Numbered from the stretch's first letter, positions 53,592 through 62,122 are shown. The stretch: DNA of 64,000 bases from JAJDXO01 sp965221855 (GCA_965221855.1 CBDCSV010000005.1:62001-126000), one strand, 5' to 3'. Numbers and translations: made by a program. Notes: a model not told the origin generated them from the letters alone.

Positions 53592-53630
53592 TTCATGAAT
53601 TTATATAAAATATTTACATAAATTCATGAA
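53592..53630. promoter_or_regulatory. AT-rich inverted repeat, probable MarR operator
   Basis: Perfect 13-bp arms TTCATGAATTTAT and ATAAATTCATGAA are separated by 13 bp (ATAAAATATTTAC). The site begins 21 bp upstream of the marR start codon and stands out as AT-rich in a GC-rich chromosome. Two dimers could bind side by side. An IS256 element starts 24 bp beyond it. Confidence 0.85.
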
Positions 53631-53653
53631 GCCGTCAATGGGGCGGCGCCTTT

Positions 53654-54933
53654 GGTGACGTAAAAATTTATGTGTCAGTTGGGAATGGGGTACTCCCTGT
53701 GGTTTACGACAACCGCAAGAAGGATCACCCCGATGCCACAGCAAGCTGTAACGATTGAGAACCTACCACAAGCCTTTGAGGTGGTGAAGGAGATGCAAGC
53801 AGGCGGATTGGACTGGGGCGAGGGTTATCGCCCGCTTGGCCGCCAGGCGCTGGCCGGGATCATCGAGGGCCGGATGGCCGAGGCGGTGGATCGCTGGCTC
53901 GACGGCCTCGATGGCAGCGCTATGCGCGACCGGCGCAACGGCACCTACCGGCGCCGCCTGCTCAGCGAGCTCGGCGACATCGAGCTCAACGTGCCGCGCA
54001 CCCGGCACTTCTGCCCGACCGAGGTTCTGAAGAGCTACGCAAGGCGCGCTCCAGAGATCGACCGCGCCATCCTGGCCGGCTTCGTGCTGGGGCTCTCGAC
54101 CCGCAAGGTCGGCGAGGTCCTGCTTGCCCTGCTCGGGCGTCCGGTCTCGGCCGCGACGGTGAGCCGGGTCGCCAAGACCCTCGATCTGTCGGTCGCCGCA
54201 TTCCACCGCCGGCCGCTGAAGAACGCCTACAAGGCGCTGATGCTCGACGGCGTGGTGCTGGCCTGCAAGACCGGCGCCGGCGCGCTCAGGAGGCCGGTCC
54301 TGGTGGCGCTGGGCATACGGCACGACGGCAAGAAGGAGATTATCGACTTCCAACTCGCCGCCAGCGAGAGCGCCGCGGAGTGGGAGCGCTTCCTCACCGC
54401 GTTGCACCGCCGCGGCCTCACCGGCGAGGGCCTTGAGATGATCTGCGTTGATGGCGGCCAAGGCCTGCTCGCCGCCTTGCCGATCGTCTATCACGGCATC
54501 CCCGTTCAGAGGTGCTGGGCGCACAAAATCAGGAACATCCTCAACAAGGTCCGCGTAGCCGACCAGCAGGCCGTCAAGGCCGACGTCCACGCCGTCATGA
54601 ATGCCCCCAACCGCCGCAAGGCCGAGACCGCCGCCCGCCGCTTCGCCGACGCCTGGGAAGATACCTACCCCAAGGCCGTCGCCTGCCTGCGCAACGACCT
54701 CGACGACCTGCTCACCTGCTTCCGCTACAAGGACCTCGCCGAGCGAAAGCAGGTCAGGACCACCAATGCCATCGAACGGAGGTTCCGCGAGGTTCGCAGA
54801 CGAACCCGGCCCATGGGAACCTTCAAGGATAAAACCTCAATGGACCGCATCCTCTTCGCGGTCTTCATTCACGAAAACAAGTCTCAGGGAATCAGTACCC
54901 CAGTCTCCCTGACACATAACTCTTGACGTTACC
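53654..54933 (+). mobile_element. IS256-family insertion sequence, copy 3
   Basis: This 1280-bp element is nearly identical to copy 2 and in the same orientation. The 8-bp target duplication GCGCCTTT at 53646-53653 and 54934-54941 is perfect, marking a recent simple insertion. It lies between the MarR operator and the 3' end of the cupin gene; the right target-duplication copy overlaps the cupin stop codon. Confidence 0.96.
53733..54926 (+). CDS. IS256-family transposase (copy 3)
   Basis: This intact 397-residue DDE transposase differs from copy 2 at one residue (AGIIEG, not AEIIEG). The ribosome-binding site reads AAGAAGGATC rather than AAGAAGGAGC, which could lower its translation. Confidence 0.93.
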   Translation: MPQQAVTIENLPQAFEVVKEMQAGGLDWGEGYRPLGRQALAGIIEGRMAEAVDRWLDGLDGSAMRDRRNGTYRRRLLSELGDIELNVPRTRHFCPTEVLKSYARRAPEIDRAILAGFVLGLSTRKVGEVLLALLGRPVSAATVSRVAKTLDLSVAAFHRRPLKNAYKALMLDGVVLACKTGAGALRRPVLVALGIRHDGKKEIIDFQLAASESAAEWERFLTALHRRGLTGEGLEMICVDGGQGLLAALPIVYHGIPVQRCWAHKIRNILNKVRVADQQAVKADVHAVMNAPNRRKAETAARRFADAWEDTYPKAVACLRNDLDDLLTCFRYKDLAERKQVRTTNAIERRFREVRRRTRPMGTFKDKTSMDRILFAVFIHENKSQGISTPVSLTHNS

Positions 54934-54939
54934 GCGCCT

Positions 54940-55329
54940 TTACTCCTCGCCGGCGTCGTAGAAATAGTGCATCTCGAACATGACGCACCCCTCGTCGGTC
55001 TTGAACGGACCGTGATGGACGCCGGGCGGGCGGCAGGCGTAGGTGGGGGCATGGAACTTTTCGCCGCCTTCGCCGTTTGCGTCGTTGCCGACGATCAGGT
55101 CGCCGTTCAGCAGATAGACCTCTTCCCAATGCTCGTGAACGAAGGGCTCCGTGGAATAGCCCCCGGGCGCGATCTTCAGCAGCCGCGACCGGCTGCCCGT
55201 CCTGTTGGGTTCGTCGATATCCTGGGCGAGGATCTTCTGCTTGAAGGTGTCGGGATAGCCGGGCGGCGTCTCCCATCCGTCCTCCATGTCGATGCTCAGA
55301 AATTCGATATGCGGTTTGCCTTTTCCCAT
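54940..55329 (-). CDS. Cupin-domain protein
   Basis: This 129-residue single-domain cupin has PFVHEHWEEVYLLNGDLIVG (His/Glu metal motif 1) and RPPGVHHGPFKTDEGCVMFEMHYF (motif 2). Such proteins act as dioxygenases, isomerases or sugar-acid enzymes, or sense small ligands. It starts 17 bp after the DUF2848 stop, on the same strand, so the two share an operon. IS256 copy 3 lies directly after its stop. Substrate unknown. Confidence 0.86.
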   Translation of the reverse strand: MGKGKPHIEFLSIDMEDGWETPPGYPDTFKQKILAQDIDEPNRTGSRSRLLKIAPGGYSTEPFVHEHWEEVYLLNGDLIVGNDANGEGGEKFHAPTYACRPPGVHHGPFKTDEGCVMFEMHYFYDAGEE

Positions 55330-55346
55330 GGCCTATGGCCTCCGTC

Positions 55347-56039
55347 CTATTCTTCCTCTGGAAGCGCCGAAATGGCGTAATTGTGCGAGATCCTCCGGTT
55401 CAACACCGGGTCGTGCAGCTCGATGGAGAACGCCTCGCCGGGCCGGACGCCGCCGTCGACGACCAGCGTGCCGCAGTACATCAGCGTTCCCGCGGGCAGC
55501 CGGCCGTCGGGCCGGTACCTGCCGATCAGATCATCGGGCGTTCGCATGTCGGCGAGGGTGCCCTGCTGATAAGGCTCCTTGTTCCCGGCGATGACCGCTT
55601 CGGATTTCAGCCGCAGCCGGTCCCAATGTTCCGAAATTTCATCGAAGAGCCAGAGGTCGGCCGCAACGGGCTTGGCGCACATCTGCTTCGAGACGGCGAT
55701 GTTGTAGGTCTCGACCTTCCGGTCCGTGTGGTCGGAGCCGACGCCGACCCATAGGCCGTCGTCGAGGGACAGAACGAAATATTCGACCTCTCCGCTGGAG
55801 TCCTCTCCGACGACCTGAATGCTCTCGTTCTGGGTCAGCAGGGAATTCGCGGCGCGGTAGAAGCACGGAACGGAGCTTGGCCTCGGAACGCCGATGGCCT
55901 CCATTTCCCTGATGTGTTCTTCGATCGCGTCGAGGTCGCGTCCCGCCCAGCCGGCGATTACGAGATTGGAAACGGTAACCTCGCGCGAGGCGGACCCGCC
56001 GTCGCGATGAAAGGTGAATTCAAGCAATTTATCGGTCAT
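55347..56039 (-). CDS. DUF2848-family protein
   Basis: This 230-residue protein matches DUF2848: TVSNLVIAGWAGRDLDAIEEHIREMEAIGV near the N-terminus, SDHTDRKVETYNIAVSKQMCAKPV in the middle and LPAGTLMYCGTLVVDGGVRPGE near the C-terminus. The C-terminal region recalls the fumarylacetoacetate hydrolase fold, which suggests a C-C bond hydrolase or decarboxylase, but this is inference. The start MTDKLLEFTF was chosen over a longer frame. It is followed by the cupin gene and is divergent from a formamidase-like hydrolase. Confidence 0.83.
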   Translation of the reverse strand: MTDKLLEFTFHRDGGSASREVTVSNLVIAGWAGRDLDAIEEHIREMEAIGVPRPSSVPCFYRAANSLLTQNESIQVVGEDSSGEVEYFVLSLDDGLWVGVGSDHTDRKVETYNIAVSKQMCAKPVAADLWLFDEISEHWDRLRLKSEAVIAGNKEPYQQGTLADMRTPDDLIGRYRPDGRLPAGTLMYCGTLVVDGGVRPGEAFSIELHDPVLNRRISHNYAISALPEEE

Positions 56040-56101
56040 GATGACCGGAGTGTTGCATGTCCATCCGGCATGTTCCAGCGGCACCAAGGGAGACGAGAAC
56101 C

Positions 56102-56971
56102 ATGGCATTCAACTGGCGCGAGGCGGACGACGCCGAAATCGAATATCAAATGAACCCCCGGAAAACGATCGAGAACCCGATGCCGCTGCTGGAGGCGCTG
56201 CCCGTCCGCGCGGCGGAGGCGCGCGAGAGCCTGGAAGGGATCTACGACGTCCGGTACGGCGACCGGCCGAAGGAAACCATCGACGTGTTTCCGGCGCAGA
56301 GCGACGAACTCGGCACGCCGCCGCCGGCGCAGATTTTCATCCACGGCGGCTACTGGCGGATGATGGACAAGAGCGACTACAGCCATCTTGCGCTGCCGAT
56401 CGTCGCCGCGGGGGCGACCCACATCTCGGTCAACTACGATCTCTGCCCCGAGGCCGACCTCGACATCATCGTCGACGAAGTCAAGAACGCGGTGGCCTAC
56501 TGCTACACCCACGCGGATGAACTCGGGATCGATGCCGGCCGTCTTCATCTGGCCGGTCACTCGGCCGGCGGGCACCTCACGGGCATGATGCTTCGGCAGG
56601 ACTGGAAGTCCCTGGGCCTGCCCGAGGATATCCTGAAGAGCGCCGTCGGCGTATCCGGCGTGTACGAACCGGAGCCCATCATGCACACCTCCATCAACGA
56701 GGACGTGCGGATGGATGCCGAGATGGCGCGGCGGAACAGCGCGCTCGAGCGGGCGCCGACCGTCCCGTGCCCGGTGCTGGCGATCGTCGGCGGCGACGAG
56801 CCCGAGGGCTTTCACCAGCAGACCGTCGCCTATGGGGAGCTGAGGAACTACAACGGATTCGAGACCGAGTACGTTTCCGTGCCCGGCGAGAACCACTTCA
56901 CGGTGATCGACCACCTGTTCCGGCCGGGAACCGCCGAATTCGACAAGATGATCGCGCTGATGCGGATCTAG
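56102..56971 (+). CDS. Alpha/beta hydrolase, kynurenine-formamidase-like esterase
   Basis: This 289-residue hydrolase has the oxyanion-hole motif HGGYWRMMDKSDYSHLA near residue 80, the nucleophile elbow GHSAGGHLTGMML near 160 and the late catalytic His in GENHFTVIDHL. The HGGYW form is typical of arylformamidase-type and carboxylesterase enzymes. It is divergent from the DUF2848/cupin pair. An IS630 element is inserted into its TAG stop codon and rebuilds the stop. Confidence 0.88.
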   Translation: MAFNWREADDAEIEYQMNPRKTIENPMPLLEALPVRAAEARESLEGIYDVRYGDRPKETIDVFPAQSDELGTPPPAQIFIHGGYWRMMDKSDYSHLALPIVAAGATHISVNYDLCPEADLDIIVDEVKNAVAYCYTHADELGIDAGRLHLAGHSAGGHLTGMMLRQDWKSLGLPEDILKSAVGVSGVYEPEPIMHTSINEDVRMDAEMARRNSALERAPTVPCPVLAIVGGDEPEGFHQQTVAYGELRNYNGFETEYVSVPGENHFTVIDHLFRPGTAEFDKMIALMRI

Positions 56972-57061
56972 AGAGTTTTCTGATCTGACGGAATCGTTAG
57001 GGATTCCCAAAGTCTCTGATTTCTGATTCAAGATGTGGGCTGGTGAAGGAGGCCAGCCTGC

Positions 57062-57442
57062 ATGACGAGACCACTTTCGAATGATCTACGACATCGGTTG
57101 GTTGCGGCGGTGGACGGCGGGATGTCGCGTCGGTCTGCGGCGAAGGTTTTTGGGGTTGCGGCCTCGACGGCGATCAAATGGGTTGATCAGTGGCGGCAGC
57201 GGGGTGATGTGCGGCCCCGGCCGCAAGGCGGGGACCGCCGCTCTCACCGCCTTGAAGCGTATGCCGAGGAGGTTCTGGCGCTTGTCACGGAGACACCGGA
57301 CATCACCCTGGCCGAGATCGCAGCCTGTCTGGAGGAGGTGCACGGGCTTCGGGTTGCCCCGAGCACGGTCTGGCGGCTGCTCGACCGCCACGGCATGACC
57401 TTCAAAAAAAACCGCGCACGCCAGCGAGCAGCAACGTCCTGA
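57062..57442 (+). CDS. IS630 transposase, N-terminal part (orfA)
   Basis: This 126-residue frame has a helix-turn-helix DNA-binding region: RRSAAKVFGVAASTAIKWVDQW and the WRLLDRHGMTFKKN end. At TTCAAAAAAAACC it diverges from the expected continuation. Removing one A restores FKKTAHASEQ and joins it to orfB. It may be translated alone or as a fusion. Confidence 0.9.
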   Translation: MTRPLSNDLRHRLVAAVDGGMSRRSAAKVFGVAASTAIKWVDQWRQRGDVRPRPQGGDRRSHRLEAYAEEVLALVTETPDITLAEIAACLEEVHGLRVAPSTVWRLLDRHGMTFKKNRARQRAATS

Positions 57443-57446
57443 TGTC

Positions 57447-58010
57447 TTGGCGCGCCGGCAGGCCTGGGCCGAGGCGCAGCCCGGCCTGATGCCGGAGCGG
57501 CTGGTCTTCATCGACGAGACCGGCACATCGACCAAGATGGCCCGGCGCTATGGCCGCGCGCCGCGCGGGCAGCGCTGCCAAGCCGCCATCCCTCACGGCC
57601 ACTGGAAGACCACCACTTTGGTCGCTGCTCTCACGCTCGACGGCATCCTCGCCCCCATGACCATCGATGGGGCGATGACCGGGGCAGCCTTCCTTGCCTA
57701 TGTCGAGCAAATCCTGGTCCCAACCCTCAAACCCGGAGACATCGTCATTATGGACAATCTGCCAGCCCATAAGCCCGCCAGCGTGCGTAAGGCCATCGAA
57801 GACGCCGGCGCCGAGCTCCGCTTCCTGCCGCCCTACTCACCCGACTTCAACCCAATCGAGATGGCCTTCGCAAAGCTCAAGGCCCTCCTCAAAAAGACCG
57901 CAGCCAGAACCGTCGACGACCTCTACGACGCCATCGCAACCGCCATCGACACAGTCACCCAATCCGAGTGCCAAAACTACTTCACTGCCGCAGGCTATGA
58001 CCGGGTGTGA
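57447..58010 (+). CDS. IS630 transposase, catalytic part (orfB)
   Basis: This part of about 187 residues contains the DDE triad: Asp in LVFIDETGTSTKM, Asp in IVIMDNLPAHK and Glu in YSPDFNPIEMAFAKLKALL. The annotated start is formal: natural expression probably comes from frameshifting or slippage at the A8 tract at about 57404-57411. Its stop codon lies in the right inverted repeat. Confidence 0.88.
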   Translation: MARRQAWAEAQPGLMPERLVFIDETGTSTKMARRYGRAPRGQRCQAAIPHGHWKTTTLVAALTLDGILAPMTIDGAMTGAAFLAYVEQILVPTLKPGDIVIMDNLPAHKPASVRKAIEDAGAELRFLPPYSPDFNPIEMAFAKLKALLKKTAARTVDDLYDAIATAIDTVTQSECQNYFTAAGYDRV

Positions 58011-58031
58011 TCAGAAAATGCTCTAGCTCGC

Positions 58032-58853
58032 CTAGGCCACCTGCATGGTGGCGACGGTGCAGCCGACCGCGTAGATGGGGATCGGCGCGTAAAACCAGAG
58101 ATCGCCCGGCCGGCCCTCGCAGGCGCCGGCGACGGTGATGAAGGTCCGAATTTCGAACCCGCCCTGGCCGCCGCGCTCATAGGTCTCTTCGTCCGTATAG
58201 GAAAGCAGGGCATCCTTGTCGTTGGCGACGAACCGGCCGAGGAATTCCCTGTCCCATTCCTCGTTGATCTTTCCGGAATCGGGCGTTGCCGGCCAATGGG
58301 ACACGCCGCCGGTGCCGACCAGCGCGATCTTTTCGGGCTGCGCGTCGCACGCCGCGCGCAGCGCCTGGCCGAATTTCCACGCCCGGTGCAGCGGCGTCAG
58401 GGGAGGCCCCTGGCAGTTGATGTTGACGGGGATGACATCGAGGTCGTAGTCGGGCGTCAGGAAATGCAGCGGCACGGCGATACCGTGGTCGAATTTCCAT
58501 TCCTGCGCATAGGCCACGTCGACCTCGTTCATGACATGGTTCACCAGCCGCTCCGACAGGCCGGCATTGCCGTTGACGCGGAAGCGGTTGATGCCGAGCC
58601 ACTCTTCGTCCTCGATCGGGCCCTCGTAGTAGTCGGCCATGCCGACGCAATAGGCCGGCATGTTGTTCATGAAGAAATTGGCGAAATGCTCGGCCGCGAC
58701 GACCAATAGCGTATCGGCCCCCGATTCCTTGATTGCCCGGCCCATGCGGAAGAAATTGGCGTAGAACTCTTCCCTGACCGCCGGATCGGCGCGTTCGGCG
58801 CGCCCGGTGATTCCCGGAGCGTGAGAGCAGACACCGGCGAATACGAGGCTCAT
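58032..58853 (-). CDS. ligB: LigB-type extradiol ring-cleavage dioxygenase, catalytic subunit
   Basis: This 273-residue class III extradiol enzyme has FAGVCSHAPGI with the first metal His near residue 11, VVAAEHFANFFMNN with the second and INCQGPPLTPLHRAW and VGTGGVSHWP in the substrate pocket. It cleaves catecholic rings adjacent to the hydroxyls using Fe(II). It follows the LigA-like subunit with a 4-bp overlap, as in protocatechuate and gallate systems. An IS630 element sits 9 bp from its stop. Confidence 0.9.
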   Translation of the reverse strand: MSLVFAGVCSHAPGITGRAERADPAVREEFYANFFRMGRAIKESGADTLLVVAAEHFANFFMNNMPAYCVGMADYYEGPIEDEEWLGINRFRVNGNAGLSERLVNHVMNEVDVAYAQEWKFDHGIAVPLHFLTPDYDLDVIPVNINCQGPPLTPLHRAWKFGQALRAACDAQPEKIALVGTGGVSHWPATPDSGKINEEWDREFLGRFVANDKDALLSYTDEETYERGGQGGFEIRTFITVAGACEGRPGDLWFYAPIPIYAVGCTVATMQVA

Positions 58854-59161
58854 ATGGCGCCTCCGCCCGTACGCGCATATAGCCCTGCGCGAACCGGCCC
58901 GTGTTCGTCCAGCCCGTCTTTCATCGACTGGATGTAGTCATCCCAGGGATAGCCGCGCAGCGCCGCGTAATGCATCAGCAATTGTCCGTTCACACCCAGG
59001 ACATACAACAAACCGATATCGGGTTCGCGAATGGCGCGGAGTTCCTCGTCGGTGAGATCGTAGTCCTCGAGCAGTTCCTCGAAGTCGTCCTCATAGCGGC
59101 TCCGAACCTGCGGGTCGCGGTTGAGTTCGTAGATCAGCTTCTGGACGTAGTAGAGAGACAT
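58850..59161 (-). CDS. ligA: LigA-type small subunit of extradiol dioxygenase
   Basis: This 103-residue helical protein contains YVQKLIYELNRDPQVRSRYEDDFEELLEDYDLTDEELRAIREPDIGLLYVLGVNGQLLMH; the last part is the LigA signature that caps the active site of LigB. It is shorter than the 139-residue protocatechuate LigA. The start MSLYYVQ was preferred over 59212. It is divergent from the aldehyde oxidoreductase gene. Confidence 0.87.
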   Translation of the reverse strand: MSLYYVQKLIYELNRDPQVRSRYEDDFEELLEDYDLTDEELRAIREPDIGLLYVLGVNGQLLMHYAALRGYPWDDYIQSMKDGLDEHGPVRAGLYARTGGGAI

Positions 59162-59318
59162 GCGGGTCACCCTTTCGATTGCCGAGATTACGGGACTGGC
59201 GCCCGGGGTCAATTCCCGAGTTCTGCCTGTCCTGGGCGCGGATTGGAAATCCCCGGTTCCGATGGGGTTTTAAGGAAGTTGAGACTGGAATCTCCCGCCA
59301 TGACCGGGCAAAATGAGT

Positions 59319-59330
59319 GCAATCGATTGC
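59319..59330. promoter_or_regulatory. 12-bp palindrome GCAATCGATTGC, candidate operator
   Basis: This perfect inverted repeat with a central CG is like LacI-family or similar operators. It lies in the divergent region between LigAB and the aldehyde oxidoreductase, 51 bp before the latter's ATG. Confidence 0.5.
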
Positions 59331-59356
59331 GGGGAGCCGGTGCCGCCGGGCTCCCC
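59331..59356 (+). promoter_or_regulatory. 5'-UTR hairpin upstream of the aldehyde oxidoreductase
   Basis: Arms GGGGAGCC and GGCTCCCC pair across a 10-base loop just after the palindrome and 25 bp before the ATG. It may control translation or mRNA stability. Confidence 0.4.
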
Positions 59357-59380
59357 ATGTGCCGGACGCGGGGACAGAGA

Positions 59381-61090
59381 ATGCGCAAATATCATCACAT
59401 CAATCTCAATGACAAATCCATCGACACCGAGGAGTTGGACGGGCTGGACTGCATCAAGGTCGGCCGCCACTTCATCGCCAAGACCCTGTTGGAAAAGGGC
59501 GCGGCGACCGTCGATCCCCTGGGGCCGGACAATCCCCTGATCTTTTCCGCGGGTCCGTTCGCCGGGACCAACTTTTCCAACGCGAACCGGCTGAGCGTCG
59601 GGTGCAAAAGCCCGCTGACCGGCGGGATCAAGGAAGCCAATGCCGGGGGCACCATGGCCTATGCCATGGGCCAACTGGAAATCGGCGGCATGACCCTCTA
59701 TGGCCAGTCCGACGACTGGGTGGTCATTCGAATTACCAAGGAAGGCGACATCACGTTCGAGGATGCGGCGCCGTATCTGGGCAAGAACAATTTCGAAGCC
59801 GCCGACATGCTGTACGAGAAGTACGGCCGCAAACTGAGCGTGGGTCTGTGCAGTTCCGTCGGCGAGTACCAGGGATTGATGGCCGGGATCAGCTTCTCGG
59901 ACGTCGAAGGGCGTCCGGTCCGCATCGCGGCGCGCGGCGGCGTCGGCGCGGTCATGGGCTCGAAGCGGGTCAAGGCGATCGTCGTCGATACGCTCAAGAT
60001 GCCGACCTTCCACGATCGCAAAAAGCTGATGGGCGCCGTTCGCGAGTACGGCCAGAAGCTCGACGCGGACCCGGCCATCCAGAATTTCCGCGACTACGGC
60101 ACGGCCATGGTCGGCGACTTCACCAACAAGGTGGGCGGCCTGCCGACCCGCAACTTCTCGTCCGGCGAATTGATCGGCCCGGACGAGGGCACCATGACGC
60201 TCGGCGGCACGCATATCCGCGAGGTCAACTTGGCGCGGGGCGGCGAGACGACCCATGCCTGCATGCCCGGCTGCATGATCCAGTGCTCGAACATCTATGC
60301 CGACGAGGACGGTAACGAGATGGTGTCTCCGATGGAGTACGAAACCCTCGGGCTCATGGGCAGCAACTGCGGCCTCACCGATCCGGACGACGTGGCGATC
60401 GTCAACAATATCGCCAACGACCTCGGCATCGACACCATCGAGGCCGGCGCGACGATCGGCGTGCTGATGGAGGCCGGCGAGGGCGAATTCGGCGACGTGG
60501 ACTACATGATCCAGGTTCTCGAGGATATCCGCGCCGGCAACGAAAAGGGCAGGCTCTACGCCCAGGGCACGGTGCGGGTCGGCGAACACTACGGTGTCGA
60601 GCGCATCCCGGTCATCAAGAAGCAGGGCATTTCGGCGTACGATCCCCGGGTCATCGAGGTGACCGGCATATCCATGATGGTGACCGCGCAGGGCGCCGAT
60701 CACACCGCCGGCAACATTCCCCAGTACGAATGCGCCGACAAGGACACCGAGCACCTCACCGAGGCCAGCCTCGGAATCCAGACCGCCTGCGCCGCGGCCG
60801 ACTCCCTCGGTCTCTGCCTGTTCGGCCGGTCGGTGACCAACGAGCACAAGGACCTGATCGTCAACGCGTTGAACGACGCGCACGGCACGGACCTGCCCGT
60901 CGAGTTTTTCGATGAGCTTGGCCTCGAAGCCCTCAAGCTGGAATGGGAATTCAACGAAAAGGCCGGGTTCACGATCGAGGACGATGAACTCCCCGATTTC
61001 TTCTATGACGAGGAGCTTTATCCCAGCAACAAGAAGGCCCGGCATCGCGCGCCCGAGGTGAAGGAATACCTCTCCAGGATGCTGGCCTAG
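59381..61090 (+). CDS. Aldehyde:ferredoxin oxidoreductase-family tungsten enzyme
   Basis: This 569-residue protein has the AOR N-terminal domain (LIFSAGPFAGTNFSNANRLSVGCKSPLTGGIKEANAGG), binding the tungstopterin, and the Cys motif THACMPGCMIQC plus the late Cys in AAADSLGLCLF for the 4Fe-4S cluster. It would convert aldehydes to acids with ferredoxin, or reduce acids to aldehydes. The ATG at 59381 matches family starts. Its divergence from LigAB implies a shared regulatory region. Tungsten transport genes are not visible. Confidence 0.93.
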   Translation: MRKYHHINLNDKSIDTEELDGLDCIKVGRHFIAKTLLEKGAATVDPLGPDNPLIFSAGPFAGTNFSNANRLSVGCKSPLTGGIKEANAGGTMAYAMGQLEIGGMTLYGQSDDWVVIRITKEGDITFEDAAPYLGKNNFEAADMLYEKYGRKLSVGLCSSVGEYQGLMAGISFSDVEGRPVRIAARGGVGAVMGSKRVKAIVVDTLKMPTFHDRKKLMGAVREYGQKLDADPAIQNFRDYGTAMVGDFTNKVGGLPTRNFSSGELIGPDEGTMTLGGTHIREVNLARGGETTHACMPGCMIQCSNIYADEDGNEMVSPMEYETLGLMGSNCGLTDPDDVAIVNNIANDLGIDTIEAGATIGVLMEAGEGEFGDVDYMIQVLEDIRAGNEKGRLYAQGTVRVGEHYGVERIPVIKKQGISAYDPRVIEVTGISMMVTAQGADHTAGNIPQYECADKDTEHLTEASLGIQTACAAADSLGLCLFGRSVTNEHKDLIVNALNDAHGTDLPVEFFDELGLEALKLEWEFNEKAGFTIEDDELPDFFYDEELYPSNKKARHRAPEVKEYLSRMLA

Positions 61091-61111
61091 GAATTCCCGC
61101 GCCGCACAGGC

Positions 61112-62122
61112 CTATATCTTCAACCGGCTGAACACCCGGCGCGCATTCCCTTCGAAGACCTGCGCCCGCTGGCCGTCGTCGAGGTTGGGCGTGGCGTCGA
61201 TGTAGCGCTTGGTGTCGTCGTAATTGTGACCGCTTTCCGGGTCGACACCGCGCACGGCGCCGACCATCTCGGAGGCGAAGAGAATGTTCTCCGTCGGAAT
61301 CACCTTGGTCATGCAGTCGATTCCGGCCTGGTGATAGACGCAGGTGTCGAAAAAGACGTTGTTGAGCAGGTGATTCGTCAGCAGCGGCTTGCCCATGTCC
61401 TGCGCCAGGCCCCGGTACCGGCCCCAGTGAAACGGCACCGCGCCGCCGCCGTGGGGAATGATGAACTTGAGGGTCGGGAAGTCGGCGAACAGGTCGCCGA
61501 GAATGAGCTGCATGAACGCCGTGGTGTCGGCGGCGATGTAATGGGCGCCGGTATGATGGAAGTTGGGATTGCAGGAGCCGGAAACGTGGATCATCGCCGG
61601 TACGTCCAGCTCCGCCATTTTCTCATACAGCGGGTACCACCAGCCCTTGTCGGTGAGCGGCGGGTCCGACCACATGGCGCCCGACGGATCCGGGTTCAGG
61701 TTTAGGCCGATGAATCCCATCTCGTTGACGCACCTCTCCAGTTCCGGAATGCAGTTCCTGGGTTCCACGCCCGGATATTGGGGCAGGGCGCAGACCGGCA
61801 CGAAGCTCTCCGGGTAGAGGTCGCAAACCCGGCGGATCATGTCGTTGGACAGCTGGGTCCACTCCATGCTGGTTTCGGCGGTGCCCAGATGGTGGCCCAT
61901 GCCGACGGCGCGGGGAGAGAAGACGGTCAGGTCCGTGCCCCGTTCCTGTTGAAGCTTCCGCTGATTGCCTTCGATGCCCTCGCGGATATCGTCATCATGA
62001 ATTTCCAGCAGCGCCCGCGTCGGCTTGAAGTCGCCGTCCTCCACCGCCTTGAGCTGGTTTTCCCGCCACTCCTTCATCTTCGGCGGCTCGGTCGTGTAGT
62101 GGCCGTGGCAATCGATGATCAT
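61112..62122 (-). CDS. ligJ: 4-oxalomesaconate hydratase (LigJ-type amidohydrolase superfamily)
   Basis: This 336-residue protein resembles sphingomonad LigJ across the whole length. Features are MIIDCHGHYT (metal His pair), LNPDPSG, MIHVSGSCNPNFH, FIIPHGGGAVPFHWGRYRGLAQDM and FASEMVGAVRGVDP. LigJ hydrates 4-oxalomesaconate to 4-carboxy-4-hydroxy-2-oxoadipate in protocatechuate 4,5-cleavage and gallate breakdown. It is convergent with the AOR gene and 21 bp after the aldolase gene. An ACMSD-type decarboxylase is the alternative call. Confidence 0.9.
   Translation of the reverse strand: MIIDCHGHYTTEPPKMKEWRENQLKAVEDGDFKPTRALLEIHDDDIREGIEGNQRKLQQERGTDLTVFSPRAVGMGHHLGTAETSMEWTQLSNDMIRRVCDLYPESFVPVCALPQYPGVEPRNCIPELERCVNEMGFIGLNLNPDPSGAMWSDPPLTDKGWWYPLYEKMAELDVPAMIHVSGSCNPNFHHTGAHYIAADTTAFMQLILGDLFADFPTLKFIIPHGGGAVPFHWGRYRGLAQDMGKPLLTNHLLNNVFFDTCVYHQAGIDCMTKVIPTENILFASEMVGAVRGVDPESGHNYDDTKRYIDATPNLDDGQRAQVFEGNARRVFSRLKI

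Larger units (their letters stand above)
56971..58023 (+). mobile_element. IS630-family insertion sequence
   Basis: This 1053-bp element is flanked by duplicated TA dinucleotides at 56969-56970 and 58024-58025. Its ends are imperfect inverted repeats: GAGAGTTTTCTGATCT on the left and a right end that reads GAGCATTTTCTGATCA on the minus strand. The transposase is split in two frames at an A8 tract. The TA target lies within the stop codon of the hydrolase gene; both before and after insertion the codon reads TAG. Confidence 0.93.

Noticed and set aside
57404..57411. A8 tract in the IS630 transposase as a simple inactivating frameshift
   Set aside because: Both halves are otherwise well preserved with an intact DDE triad and termini, so programmed slippage is at least as likely; left undecided.
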